The notes under the pieces were generated by a model. The model was not told where the DNA came from, did not search any database, and saw nothing but the letters and a program-made list of their open reading frames with translations. Of a stretch of 64,000 bases of DNA, positions 34,923 through 42,770 are shown piece after piece (the stretch's first letter is position 1; the number at the start of each line of letters is the position of its first letter). The stretch comes from Aliiroseovarius marinus (GTDB lineage: Bacteria > Pseudomonadota > Alphaproteobacteria > Rhodobacterales > Rhodobacteraceae). The stretch is from assembly GCF_004360145.1 (NCBI RefSeq), contig NZ_ML178712.1:414179-478178 (forward strand). Reading direction: 5' to 3'. Made by a program: the position numbers and the translations under genes.

Positions 34923-36200
34923 TCAAGTCTTTTCGAGTCTTCGTAGGGGCACGATGTTGGCCTCAGCTTCCCATGATCCGGTTTCCACCGCACTAAATAC
35001 CAACCCCGCCCACGCTTCCATCACACGTACCTTCTGGGGCCACAGGGTGGCGTGGTTATAGGCAGCAATGACGCCGGAGCGCGTGGAGGACTGGCGGTGA
35101 TTCAGAAGGGCATCAACAACAGTGGGCTCACCAATTCCATGCTCGGCCAAAACGGTGAAGAAGGTTCGCCGCAGATCATGAAAGTTGAAGTCCTCAAGGC
35201 CCGAGCCTTTGCGCACCTTGTTTTTCAGGCTGGTCCAGCTGGTAAATTTTTTGCCAGGGGCAGCCAGTGGGAAGACACGCGGATCATCCTGAGAACCTGT
35301 AACATCGAGCAAACCCATGGCCTGATCCGGAACAGGCAACGCGAAGGCATCACCGTTCTTGGTACGCTTGCTCGGCAACACAAGCCTGCCATTCTCGGGC
35401 TCCACCTCGCTGGCCACAAGCTCACAAGCCTCGTTGAAGCGCAAGGGTAGTAGCATCATGGCCCGCAGGAAGCGCAACTGCGCGTCAGACAACCCATCAC
35501 AGAGCCACAGAGAGCGCATCTCAGCGGCATTGTAGTGCCGGGTGCGAGGTTGGGGCGGTTTTGGCCTTTGACGCTTGCTGACACGCGTACAGGGGTTCTG
35601 AAGCACCACTTCCCGCGCCAGAAGATCATCGAAGAAGCGACTGAGTGCGCCAAGGCGATGCACGGCACAGGCACGCCCTTTGTGAAGATCAAGCATACGC
35701 ATTACGTCCTGAGGCGTTACATCCTCAGGGGACATGGCTTCAGCCTGCATCTCTTGAATACCATTCCTCAGCGCACCGCGCTCGGTGGTGATATGACGCT
35801 CAGAGCCCGTCAGTGTGGTGATGTAGGCCTCAGCCGCTTCCGCCATCGTCGTGGCTCGGGCAATTTTCTGTGCCTTCGCAACTTTCGCAGCCTTGCGATC
35901 CGCCGCGGGATCACCTCCGGCGGTCACTTCAGCCTTCAGCCTTGCAGCCTCCGCTCTGGCCTCAGCAACACTGTGAGACTGAACCGTGCCGATCTTGATG
36001 GATTTGCTGGCGTGTTGACGGCCATCGGGGCGACGCCCGGTGGGCTTGTAGTCGAGATAGTATGTGGCGCTACGGGCGGCCACACGCAACTGAAAACCAG
36101 ACACCTCGGTGTCGCGGTAGATTGCAGCCTGGCCCCGGTTGCTGAGGGCCGATTGGACTACGGATTGGGTCAGTTTGATCTTGGTGTTCTTACTGGTCAT
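34923..36200 (-). CDS. int: Tyrosine-type integrase of the island
   Basis: 425 residues. The N-terminal arm-binding domain (VVQSALSNRGQAAIYRDTEVSGFQLRV) is of the DUF4102-like type. A core-binding helical domain follows, then the catalytic domain with HDLRRTF (His-x-x-Arg), LLNHRQ and the nucleophile Tyr in AAYNHATLW. It would catalyse recombination between the 54-bp attachment repeats. Its start is four bases from the right arm-type site, which may also repress it. Confidence 0.93.
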   Translation of the reverse strand: MTSKNTKIKLTQSVVQSALSNRGQAAIYRDTEVSGFQLRVAARSATYYLDYKPTGRRPDGRQHASKSIKIGTVQSHSVAEARAEAARLKAEVTAGGDPAADRKAAKVAKAQKIARATTMAEAAEAYITTLTGSERHITTERGALRNGIQEMQAEAMSPEDVTPQDVMRMLDLHKGRACAVHRLGALSRFFDDLLAREVVLQNPCTRVSKRQRPKPPQPRTRHYNAAEMRSLWLCDGLSDAQLRFLRAMMLLPLRFNEACELVASEVEPENGRLVLPSKRTKNGDAFALPVPDQAMGLLDVTGSQDDPRVFPLAAPGKKFTSWTSLKNKVRKGSGLEDFNFHDLRRTFFTVLAEHGIGEPTVVDALLNHRQSSTRSGVIAAYNHATLWPQKVRVMEAWAGLVFSAVETGSWEAEANIVPLRRLEKT

Positions 36201-36203
36201 TTA

Positions 36204-36226
36204 AACTTTCCGGATTATTTCCGGAT
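36204..36226 (+). repeat. Putative integrase arm-type site, right
   Basis: Second copy of the 23-bp double TTTCCGGA element (one mismatch to 20687-20709). It sits directly upstream of the integrase start and about 125 bp inside the right attachment repeat. Confidence 0.7.
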
Positions 36227-36350
36227 AGATATATGCCAGAATCCGCCCACCATTGGCAAGTGGCGACCGGAGGTATTCGCTTATTTTCTTTACTTTTCAA
36301 TTGTTTATGTCAAGATGTGACGAGATGAGCCCGAACTGGGCAGGTTACGT

Positions 36351-36404
36351 CAACTGACTTTTAATCAGTGGGTCGAAGGTTCGAATCCTTCACGGCTCAC
36401 CACT
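36351..36404 (+). repeat. Attachment site (right), displaced tRNA-Lys 3' end
   Basis: Exact 54-bp copy of the tRNA-Lys 3' half. No acceptor or D arm precedes it (the upstream sequence is unrelated), so it does not encode a tRNA. It marks the right boundary of the island. Confidence 0.95.
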
Positions 36405-36430
36405 TTCATCTTACACAGCAAGATGTTGCG

Positions 36431-36454
36431 AGCCGCGCTATCAAGCGCGGCTTT
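36431..36454 (+). terminator. Probable original tRNA-Lys terminator, separated by the island
   Basis: AGCCGCGCT (36431-36439) pairs with AGCGCGGCT (36444-36452) over an ATCA loop, followed by TT. It lies 27 bp past the displaced tRNA end, where the tRNA terminator would be in the island-free chromosome. Confidence 0.6.
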
Positions 36455-36476
36455 CGTGTATCCAGGATGAACGTGA

Positions 36477-37112
36477 TTAGGTCCGAAACGCCTCGTCATC
36501 CGGCTTTGGGGGGTTCATCCACAGCACAACAAGACGCGCGAGAAGGATGATTCCGAAGGTGAAAAGTGCCGCCATCGTCTCGCCCAGAAATTGCGAGAAC
36601 GCCAGATAGGCGGCGCCTCCGGCCAGCGAGATCGTGGCGTAGAGGTCTTCGCGCAGGACGCTTGGGGTGATGTTGCACAGAAGATCGCGGATCATGCCGC
36701 CCGCGGTGCCGGTTACGCAGCCGATCACGATGGTCAGGACGGGCGCCACCCCGGCCTCGAGTGCGACTTGAACGCCAGTCAGGGTGAACAGCGCCAACCC
36801 GACCGCATCCAGATACATCAGAAGCGCAAGCCGCCGCCCGTTGCCGGTCGGCATGCGGGCCGCGACGAAGAAGCTCAGCAGTGATGACGGGACCGCCACC
36901 AGTAAGAAACGCAGGTCAGAAATCCAGAACACCGGGGTGAGGCCCAGAAGCAGATCCCGCAGCGTGCCCCCGCCTACAGCGGTGACGACCCCCAAAACGG
37001 TCGCGCCGAACAAATCGAGGTTAAAGCGGCGGGCCTGAATGGCCGCTGAGGCCGCCATGACAGCCGTTGCGATCAGCGAGAGCGGCACAAAGAGTATTGA
37101 AAGCGTTTCCAT
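36477..37112 (-). CDS. Trimeric intracellular cation (TRIC-type, UPF0126) channel protein
   Basis: 211-residue membrane protein with seven predicted helices in two repeats. Each has the glycine motif of the family: GGGTLRDLLLG in the first, GTAGGMIRDLLC in the second. Prokaryotic TRIC channels conduct monovalent cations. ATG 37112 (METLSIL) has AAGG eight bases upstream; the longer frame lacks family features. It is the first gene right of the island. Confidence 0.88.
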   Translation of the reverse strand: METLSILFVPLSLIATAVMAASAAIQARRFNLDLFGATVLGVVTAVGGGTLRDLLLGLTPVFWISDLRFLLVAVPSSLLSFFVAARMPTGNGRRLALLMYLDAVGLALFTLTGVQVALEAGVAPVLTIVIGCVTGTAGGMIRDLLCNITPSVLREDLYATISLAGGAAYLAFSQFLGETMAALFTFGIILLARLVVLWMNPPKPDDEAFRT

Positions 37113-37305
37113 CGCCTGCACCTTAACCGGCGCGGCCAGCGGTGACGAGCACTTCTGGCGCCACAGCCGCGCGGGCCGGTTTGGCCCCGTCACGGGCGCG
37201 ATCCGCTAATCTAGCCCCCTTTTTCCCGGGATGACTTGAATTTCCGCGACCAGCCCGCGTAGATCGACTACTAAGAGCAAGACACAGACAATGCAGGATG
37301 CAGAT

Positions 37306-38613
37306 ATGAAGAACTCAATCCCTCTGGCGACCCTTCCGACGAATACCCTGTTTGGGCAGGGGGATGTCTTTGTCCTCTTTGGCGAGCTGTTCGGGCGTGG
37401 TTATGCCACCGGGCTGATCGAGGCCGCAAAGGCCGCCGGGATGGAGGTGATCGGCATCACCGTTGGGCGCCGGGACGAGGACGGCACCCTGCGCGCCCTG
37501 ACCGAGGACGAACTGGCCGCGGCCGAGGACAATCTGGGCGGGCGAGTGATCAACATCCCCCTGATGGCCGGGTTCGACATGGATGCCCCGGAAGGCGGCA
37601 CGACCCCGACCGCGATGTTGGGCGGTATGACCTTGGACAACTGGCAGGGCTACAAGCTGGACTGGGACCAGATCGAGCAATCCCGCGCCCTTGGCACCGC
37701 CCGTTTCACCGACGCGCTGACCAAAGTGATGGCCGAACTGGACGGCATGATCCCCGCCGGGAAGAACGTCTTCTTTGCCCATACGATGGCAGGCGGTATC
37801 CCGCGCGCGAAAGCCTTCATGGCGATCGCAAACCGTGTCTACAAAGGGCGCGGCGCGCGCTATCAATCCTCGCAGGCGCTGATCGAAAGCGATCTGGGCA
37901 AGCTGATCTTGCAGAATTTCGACGAGGTCACCGCCAACAGCTTTGGCCACCTTCTAAGCCACAGCACAGCCCTGCGCGAGCGTATCGAATCCGAAGGTGG
38001 GCAGGTGCGCTATACGGCCTATGGCTATCACGGGACCCGCATTCTGATCGACGGGGAATACCGCTGGCAGACCTACACCAACTACACCCAAGGCTACGCC
38101 AAAATGCGGCTGGAACAGTTCGCGCAAGAGGCATGGGACAGCGGCGTCAAGGCGACCGTCTATAACTGCCCGGAAATCCGCACCAACTCGTCAGACGTGT
38201 TCGCGGGGATCGAACTGTCGCTGCTGCCGCTTCTGGAAGCGCTGCGCAAGGAAGGCGACGGCGCGTGGACCGATGCCCTATGGGCAGAGTGTCAGGCCCT
38301 GCTGAAAGATGATGTCGCGCTGGAAGATATTCTGGGCACCGTGCAGGCCTATCAGTTGGACCCGGTCATGCAGCCCTTCTACAACTTCACCGCCTGGCCG
38401 ATGCCCAACAGCGCCGAGCAGGTCGACAAGACGGTCAGCACCTCTCAGGACATCGTGGGCCTGCATGCGGATCGAAAGGTCTTGGTCAGCGATGTGCTGA
38501 GCCAGCACGTTGTGAAAGCCACCGGCCAGTTGATCTTCGACTGCAGCAGCGAACCCGAAGGTCCGGTGCTGTGGCTGGATCACGACATGGTCGCCAAACA
38601 GCTGACCGCATAA
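37306..38613 (+). CDS. Uncharacterised protein with Rossmann-like N-terminus
   Basis: 435 residues, no signal peptide. The start (FGQGDVFVLFGELFGRGYATGLIE, then VIGITVGRRDEDG) looks like a nucleotide-binding Rossmann start, similar to SDR proteins. The rest (FFAHTMAGGIPRAK, YGYHGTRILIDGEYRW, YNCPEIRTNSSDVF) shows a conserved-looking enzyme core that I cannot place. It may belong to the family labelled FabMG-like enoyl-ACP reductase in databases, but I could not check this. AGGA precedes ATG 37306. It is convergent with the LysR gene. Confidence 0.75.
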   Translation: MKNSIPLATLPTNTLFGQGDVFVLFGELFGRGYATGLIEAAKAAGMEVIGITVGRRDEDGTLRALTEDELAAAEDNLGGRVINIPLMAGFDMDAPEGGTTPTAMLGGMTLDNWQGYKLDWDQIEQSRALGTARFTDALTKVMAELDGMIPAGKNVFFAHTMAGGIPRAKAFMAIANRVYKGRGARYQSSQALIESDLGKLILQNFDEVTANSFGHLLSHSTALRERIESEGGQVRYTAYGYHGTRILIDGEYRWQTYTNYTQGYAKMRLEQFAQEAWDSGVKATVYNCPEIRTNSSDVFAGIELSLLPLLEALRKEGDGAWTDALWAECQALLKDDVALEDILGTVQAYQLDPVMQPFYNFTAWPMPNSAEQVDKTVSTSQDIVGLHADRKVLVSDVLSQHVVKATGQLIFDCSSEPEGPVLWLDHDMVAKQLTA

Positions 38614-38626
38614 GGGCTGGGGCCGC

Positions 38627-39544
38627 TCAGGCCCCGTCCGAATTCAAAAGCCGCTGCGCCTCGCTGCGCAGGATGTCGGCCAATACCTCGCTGCCCGGTC
38701 TTGGCTCGGGCAGCTGGGGTTGGATCAGGGCCAGATCGCGGCTGGCTGCGGGGTCGTCCAACGGATACAGGCGGACTTCGGTGCCGCGGCGGGCTTCGGT
38801 TGCAGCATAGATGCTGGGCAGAATGGCAATCCCGGCACCGGTGGCGGCCATCAGGCGGATGGCGTCCAGGCTGGTGCCTTCATACTCGTCCGACACACGC
38901 CCCCCGGCCCGCGCGGCCAATCCAGCAACGATGTGGGACAATCTGTGGCCCGCCCCAAGTGTCAGAAGCGTCTGCGCGTTCAGATCGCTTAGCGCCATAT
39001 GAGGTCTGTCATGCGCCAGCGGGTGGTCCAGCGCAACGGCAGCCCACAGGCTTTCGGTAAACAGATGCGATCTGCGCGCGCCGGGGTGATCTTCCGGTGA
39101 CGAGATGATCATGTCCAACCGACCACTGCGCAGCCCTTCATCCAGCTCGTGCGTGCTTTCCTCGCGCACGATCAAGCGGAAGCTGGGGTGTTCTTTGTGC
39201 AAACGCTGCACCACGCCGGGCAGCAGATAGGGACCGATCGACGACGGAACGCCCAAACGCAAGCGCCCCTGAAAGATACCGCCCCCCTGCGCGGCGGCGC
39301 GCAAATCCTGAAGCTCGTGCAGGATCTGGCGGGCACGGCGGACGATCTCTTCGCCGACCGGAGTGATCTTGGCCCCGGCGCGCCCGCGTTGAAACAGGGT
39401 CACGCCCAGATCTGCTTCGACCTCGGCCAATTGCGCGGACAGGCTGGGTTGGCTGACATTCAACTGCGCCGCCGCCAGACCGACCTGACCGGTCTCGGCC
39501 ACGGCCACAATGTATTCAAGCTGGCGCAGGGTTGGACGCATCAT
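38627..39544 (-). CDS. LysR-family regulator, OxyR-like without cysteines
   Basis: 305 residues: an N-terminal winged HTH (LRQLEYIVAVAETGQVGLAAAQLNVSQPSLSAQLAEVE) and a C-terminal effector domain. The sequence is closest in form to OxyR (TLRQLEY, LLPGVVQRLHKEHP, LLTLGAGHRL). The OxyR redox cysteines are absent and the whole protein has no Cys, so peroxide sensing by disulfide is excluded. It is divergent from nhaA and may regulate it, as NhaR does elsewhere. Confidence 0.9.
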   Translation of the reverse strand: MMRPTLRQLEYIVAVAETGQVGLAAAQLNVSQPSLSAQLAEVEADLGVTLFQRGRAGAKITPVGEEIVRRARQILHELQDLRAAAQGGGIFQGRLRLGVPSSIGPYLLPGVVQRLHKEHPSFRLIVREESTHELDEGLRSGRLDMIISSPEDHPGARRSHLFTESLWAAVALDHPLAHDRPHMALSDLNAQTLLTLGAGHRLSHIVAGLAARAGGRVSDEYEGTSLDAIRLMAATGAGIAILPSIYAATEARRGTEVRLYPLDDPAASRDLALIQPQLPEPRPGSEVLADILRSEAQRLLNSDGA

Positions 39545-39572
39545 AGCCTCAAACTATGTAAATCAAAGCTAA

Positions 39573-39596
39573 CTTATATTTGAAAGTATACATAAG
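39573..39596. promoter_or_regulatory. Candidate LysR operator between LysR gene and nhaA
   Basis: CTTAT (39573-39577) and ATAAG (39592-39596) form a dyad with a 14-bp spacer. A related TATGTA/TACATA pair flanks it in the AT-rich 94-bp gap. It is the usual position for a LysR-type binding site. Confidence 0.45.
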
Positions 39597-39638
39597 CAAC
39601 CGATATGGCGACCTATACATTCAACACCGGAGCCGCCC

Positions 39639-40832
39639 ATGGAAAAGACCCTGTCCCGCATTCAAGCCTTCATGAAGCTCGAAGCCAGTGCCGGGCTGAT
39701 CCTGATGGGCGTGGCCCTGTTGGCGATGCTGGCGGCAAACACAGCGTTGGCCCCGTATTATGACAGCTTTCTGAACACCAATGTCCGCGCCGGGATCGGC
39801 GGGTTCGAGATCTCGAAGCCTGCGCTTCTGTGGATCAATGACGGCTTGATGGCGATCTTCTTTTTCCTCGTCGGGCTTGAGATCAAACGCGAGGTGCTGA
39901 CGGGCGAGCTGTCCAGCTTTGACAAAGCTGTTCTGCCGGTTCTGGCGGCGATCGGCGGCATGGCGATCCCGGGGCTTGTCTTCGTCGCACTGAACTGGAG
40001 CACGCCGGAGAACCTGAACGGCTGGGCCATTCCCACCGCCACAGACATCGCCTTCGCGCTGGGCATTCTTGCCCTGCTCGGCACTCGCGCGCCTGTTGCG
40101 CTGAAGGTGTTCCTGCTGGCCATCGCCATCATCGACGATCTGGGCGCCATCGTGATCATCGCGGTGTTCTATACATCCGAGCTGTCCACCAACGCGCTGA
40201 CCTTGTCGATGCTGGGCTTTGCACTGGCCGTCGCGCTGAACCGGATGGGGGTACAACGGGTCGCGCCTTACCTGATCATTGGCGTGTTCATGTGGGTGTT
40301 CGTGCTGAAATCGGGCGTGCATGCGACGCTGGCCGGTGTGCTGATCGCGCTGACCATTCCGCTGAAGGCCAAAGACGGGGACAAGGCGCTGCTGTATAAG
40401 CTCGAGCACGAGCTGCACCCGTGGGTCGCCTTCCTCATCCTGCCAGTCTTTGCCTTCGCCAACGCGGGGGTCAGCCTGCAGGGGATTTCTTTCTCGGACC
40501 TGATGCAGCCGCTTCCGCTGGGCATCGCCGCCGGGTTGTTCATTGGCAAGCAGATTGGCGTGTTCGGTGCGACGTGGATCGGTGTGAAAAGCGGCCTTGC
40601 CCGCCTGCCCGAGGGCGTCACCTGGCACCATGTCTATGGCGTCGCCTGCCTGACCGGTGTTGGCTTCACGATGAGCTTGTTCATCGGTTCGCTGGCCTTT
40701 GGCGCGGACGAGACCATGAACGCGGTGCGTCTTGGCGTGATCTCGGGCTCGATCCTGTCAGGCTTGGTGGGTTTCGCCGTGCTACGCACCGCAAGCTCGC
40801 AGCCCAAGGCGGCGCAAGACGCGGCGGCATAA
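39639..40832 (+). CDS. nhaA: Na+/H+ antiporter NhaA
   Basis: 397-residue inner-membrane antiporter with about twelve helices. It has the family's PTATDIAFALG segment and the adjacent aspartates of the ion site (AIIDDLGAI). It exports Na+ or Li+ for protons, fitting a marine or salt-exposed host. It is divergent from the LysR regulator and followed by a strong hairpin. Confidence 0.95.
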   Translation: MEKTLSRIQAFMKLEASAGLILMGVALLAMLAANTALAPYYDSFLNTNVRAGIGGFEISKPALLWINDGLMAIFFFLVGLEIKREVLTGELSSFDKAVLPVLAAIGGMAIPGLVFVALNWSTPENLNGWAIPTATDIAFALGILALLGTRAPVALKVFLLAIAIIDDLGAIVIIAVFYTSELSTNALTLSMLGFALAVALNRMGVQRVAPYLIIGVFMWVFVLKSGVHATLAGVLIALTIPLKAKDGDKALLYKLEHELHPWVAFLILPVFAFANAGVSLQGISFSDLMQPLPLGIAAGLFIGKQIGVFGATWIGVKSGLARLPEGVTWHHVYGVACLTGVGFTMSLFIGSLAFGADETMNAVRLGVISGSILSGLVGFAVLRTASSQPKAAQDAAA

Positions 40833-40849
40833 ACGAACGACCCTGATCG

Positions 40850-40882
40850 CCGGCTTGTCGCACACCCTGCGCGACAGGCCGG
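40850..40882 (+). terminator. Hairpin after nhaA
   Basis: A 12-bp stem (40850-40861 with 40871-40882, one G-U pair) 17 bp past the stop, without a T tract. It is probably the nhaA terminator. Confidence 0.6.
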
Positions 40883-41039
40883 TCGGCTCTGCCCACCTTA
40901 CATGTTCAAAATCCTCTTGGATCGCTTCCTGACAAAACGCTGACACTGCCGTTCAGGCTGTCGACCTGTGCGAAGTGCTATCAAGGGTTGAGGCGCACGA
41001 ATCAATGGCGCCGGAACGACAATGTAAAGGACAGAGCAA

Positions 41040-41405
41040 ATGACCAAAGAAGACGACAAGGTATTTTCCCGGCGCAAGGCGCTGACCCGCATTGGTGGGC
41101 TGGCACTGGCCGCCTATTCGGTACCCGCACTGACCACGCTGTCGGCTGCACACGCATCGTCGGCCCCGTCGCCGGCAAGCGCTCCGTCGCCCGCTAGCGC
41201 CCCGTCGCCGGCAAGCGCCCCGTCGCCCGCCAGCGGCCCGTCGGATTCCAGCGGACCTTCTGACGCAAGCGGCCCGTCCGAGGCAAGCGCACCGTCGGAA
41301 GCCAGCGGCCCCAGCGGCCCCCGCGTTGTGACGGCTGAAGAATGCGAAAGCGGCGGTGGCACCGTGGTCACCCGCGACGACGGTGTTAAAGTCTGCCGTC
41401 AGTAA
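41040..41405 (+). CDS. Small Tat-exported Ser/Ala/Pro-repeat protein A
   Basis: 121 residues. The leader (SRRKALTRIGGLALAAYSVP, then ALTTLSAAHA) has twin arginines. Residues about 40-95 are nine or so hexapeptides of form S-(A/G)-P-S-(P/D/E)-(A/S). A short C-terminal tail holds two cysteines (EECESGGG and KVCRQ). AAAGGA precedes the ATG. Its leader and first repeats are nearly those of protein B at 42767. It is the first gene of the five-gene cluster; no known family. Confidence 0.8.
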   Translation: MTKEDDKVFSRRKALTRIGGLALAAYSVPALTTLSAAHASSAPSPASAPSPASAPSPASAPSPASGPSDSSGPSDASGPSEASAPSEASGPSGPRVVTAEECESGGGTVVTRDDGVKVCRQ

Positions 41406-41435
41406 AGTGATCGTGGGTATCCCCACCTGATCTAC

Positions 41436-41466
41436 GACCTGCCCGCACCTCAATTGCGGGCAGGTC
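41436..41466 (+). terminator. Perfect hairpin between repeat protein A and the kinase gene
   Basis: A 12-bp perfect stem (41436-41447 with 41455-41466) and a 7-base loop CCTCAAT, 30 bp after the stop of protein A. No T tract follows. It can act as a partial terminator or RNA stabiliser, giving more of protein A than of downstream products. Confidence 0.6.
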
Positions 41467-41501
41467 GGATTGCGTTGACGCGCAGGGGGAAATTCGCTGG
41501 A

Positions 41502-42770
41502 ATGAACAGCGAGAAGTGGGAGCGGAACGTGGTGGAACCGCAATATGTGCAGCTTGATGGATTGAAGCATCCCGTCGCGTTGGAAAACGCGGACGAGATC
41601 GGGGCGATGCTGCCCGCCATCCTGTCTGCCTGGCCGCACCGCATTCTGACGACACCGCCGTCGGAACCGCCCTTCATAACTGTCAGCCCCGCCGGACCAG
41701 ACCGCTGGAACGTGCTCCATGCGGACCAGCCCGACGCACCCCGGATTTGGGATGGGGTCAACACGGTCTGCGATATCGTCGCCGAAATGGCGTGGGAACG
41801 CCTGCGCTCGGATCCCGACCTTTTGTGCCTGCACGCTGCAGCCATCGACTTTAACGGGCGTCTTGTGGTGATGCCTAACGCCAGACGCGCCGGCAAAAGC
41901 ACCTTAGCGATTGCCTTGGCGCGTCTGGGTAGACCCTTGTATTCTGACGATTTTCTGCCGGTCCGCGTGGACGCCGAAGCCCGGACCTGTGCGGGCATCG
42001 CGAACGGCATTCAGCCGCGGCTGCGTCTGCCCCTGCCCGAAGGCTTCAGCGACGCCTTCCATGCCGAGGTCGCGCAAGATCCCGGCCCATCGAACCGCCA
42101 GTACAAGTACCTGTCCAACGCGCCCGTCGCCCCGTGGGGCGAGACGCTGCCCTTGGGTGCAATGGTCATGCTCGAGCGCAGCGATGATCCACAGCCGCCA
42201 CACCTGAGCGTGATGGCTCGCGAAGACGCCCTGGCCAGCCTGATCACGCAGAACTTCGCCCGCACGCGCCATGCCGGGGCGATCCTGCGCTCGATCGACC
42301 TTCTGTCGCGCAATCTGCCGATCTATCGGCTGACCTATCATAGCGCTGAAGAGGCCGCCGAATACCTGTCGGCCCATCCCGACATGACCGCCCTTCCAGC
42401 CGCGCAACTGACCGAGTTTACGCAGGATGACAGACAAGCGCCACTCGACCAGCTTGGCCGCCCTGCCCCCAAATTCGCCAAAGATCTCTGCTATACGCAA
42501 GCCCAAGGCGTGACCGAAAGCGTGGTGGGGGACGAGGCGTTTCTGGCCGATGGATCCGGGATCGGCATCTTCCGCCTGAACCCGGTGTCGGCCGCGATCT
42601 GGAACCTGCTGGAGGAACCGACCGATCTGGGCGAAGTCGTCGAGATCCTATCCGAGGCGTTCCCCGACGTGCCCGTCGATCAGATCAGCACGGACAGCGA
42701 AAACCTGATGCGCAGCCTGACCCGCGCACGTTTGATTACCCCCGCATCCCAAAACATGGCCGCGCAATGA
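41502..42770 (+). CDS. HPr-kinase-like ATPase fused to a C-terminal PqqD domain
   Basis: 422 residues. Residues about 105-170 carry an HPr-kinase-like nucleotide site: LHAAAIDFNGRLVVMPNARR, then AGKSTLA, then SDD. The P-loop has Asn where the first glycine is usual (NARRAGKST). Residues about 335-415 match a PqqD fold (LNPVSAAIWNLLEEPTDLGEVVEIL, then a terminal HTH-like segment), the peptide-leader-binding module of RiPP pathways. ATG 41502 is chosen; a TTG at 41454 lies inside the hairpin loop, and a GTG at 41529 is possible. Its stop overlaps protein B by ATGA. Confidence 0.8.
   Translation: MNSEKWERNVVEPQYVQLDGLKHPVALENADEIGAMLPAILSAWPHRILTTPPSEPPFITVSPAGPDRWNVLHADQPDAPRIWDGVNTVCDIVAEMAWERLRSDPDLLCLHAAAIDFNGRLVVMPNARRAGKSTLAIALARLGRPLYSDDFLPVRVDAEARTCAGIANGIQPRLRLPLPEGFSDAFHAEVAQDPGPSNRQYKYLSNAPVAPWGETLPLGAMVMLERSDDPQPPHLSVMAREDALASLITQNFARTRHAGAILRSIDLLSRNLPIYRLTYHSAEEAAEYLSAHPDMTALPAAQLTEFTQDDRQAPLDQLGRPAPKFAKDLCYTQAQGVTESVVGDEAFLADGSGIGIFRLNPVSAAIWNLLEEPTDLGEVVEILSEAFPDVPVDQISTDSENLMRSLTRARLITPASQNMAAQ

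Larger units (their letters stand above)
20571..36404. mobile_element. tRNA-Lys-integrated genomic island carrying copper-handling genes
   Basis: The element is delimited by perfect 54-bp direct repeats of the tRNA-Lys 3' end. Inside the right end is a tyrosine integrase with matching arm-type sites at both ends. The left 3 kb carries satellite or phage-like genes (VasI-like, TerS-like, small HTH). The remaining 11 kb holds a CueR-controlled copper cargo: L,D-transpeptidase, cytochromes, multicopper oxidases, DUF411, CopZ, CopA and CueR. No phage structural or conjugation genes are seen. Confidence 0.93.

Noticed and set aside
36351-36404. Second tRNA-Lys gene
   Set aside because: Only the 3' half is present; the acceptor 5' strand and D arm are missing.
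41160-41331. CRISPR-like array in the repeat gene
   Set aside because: The repeats are short, in frame and code for SAP hexapeptides; there are no spacers.
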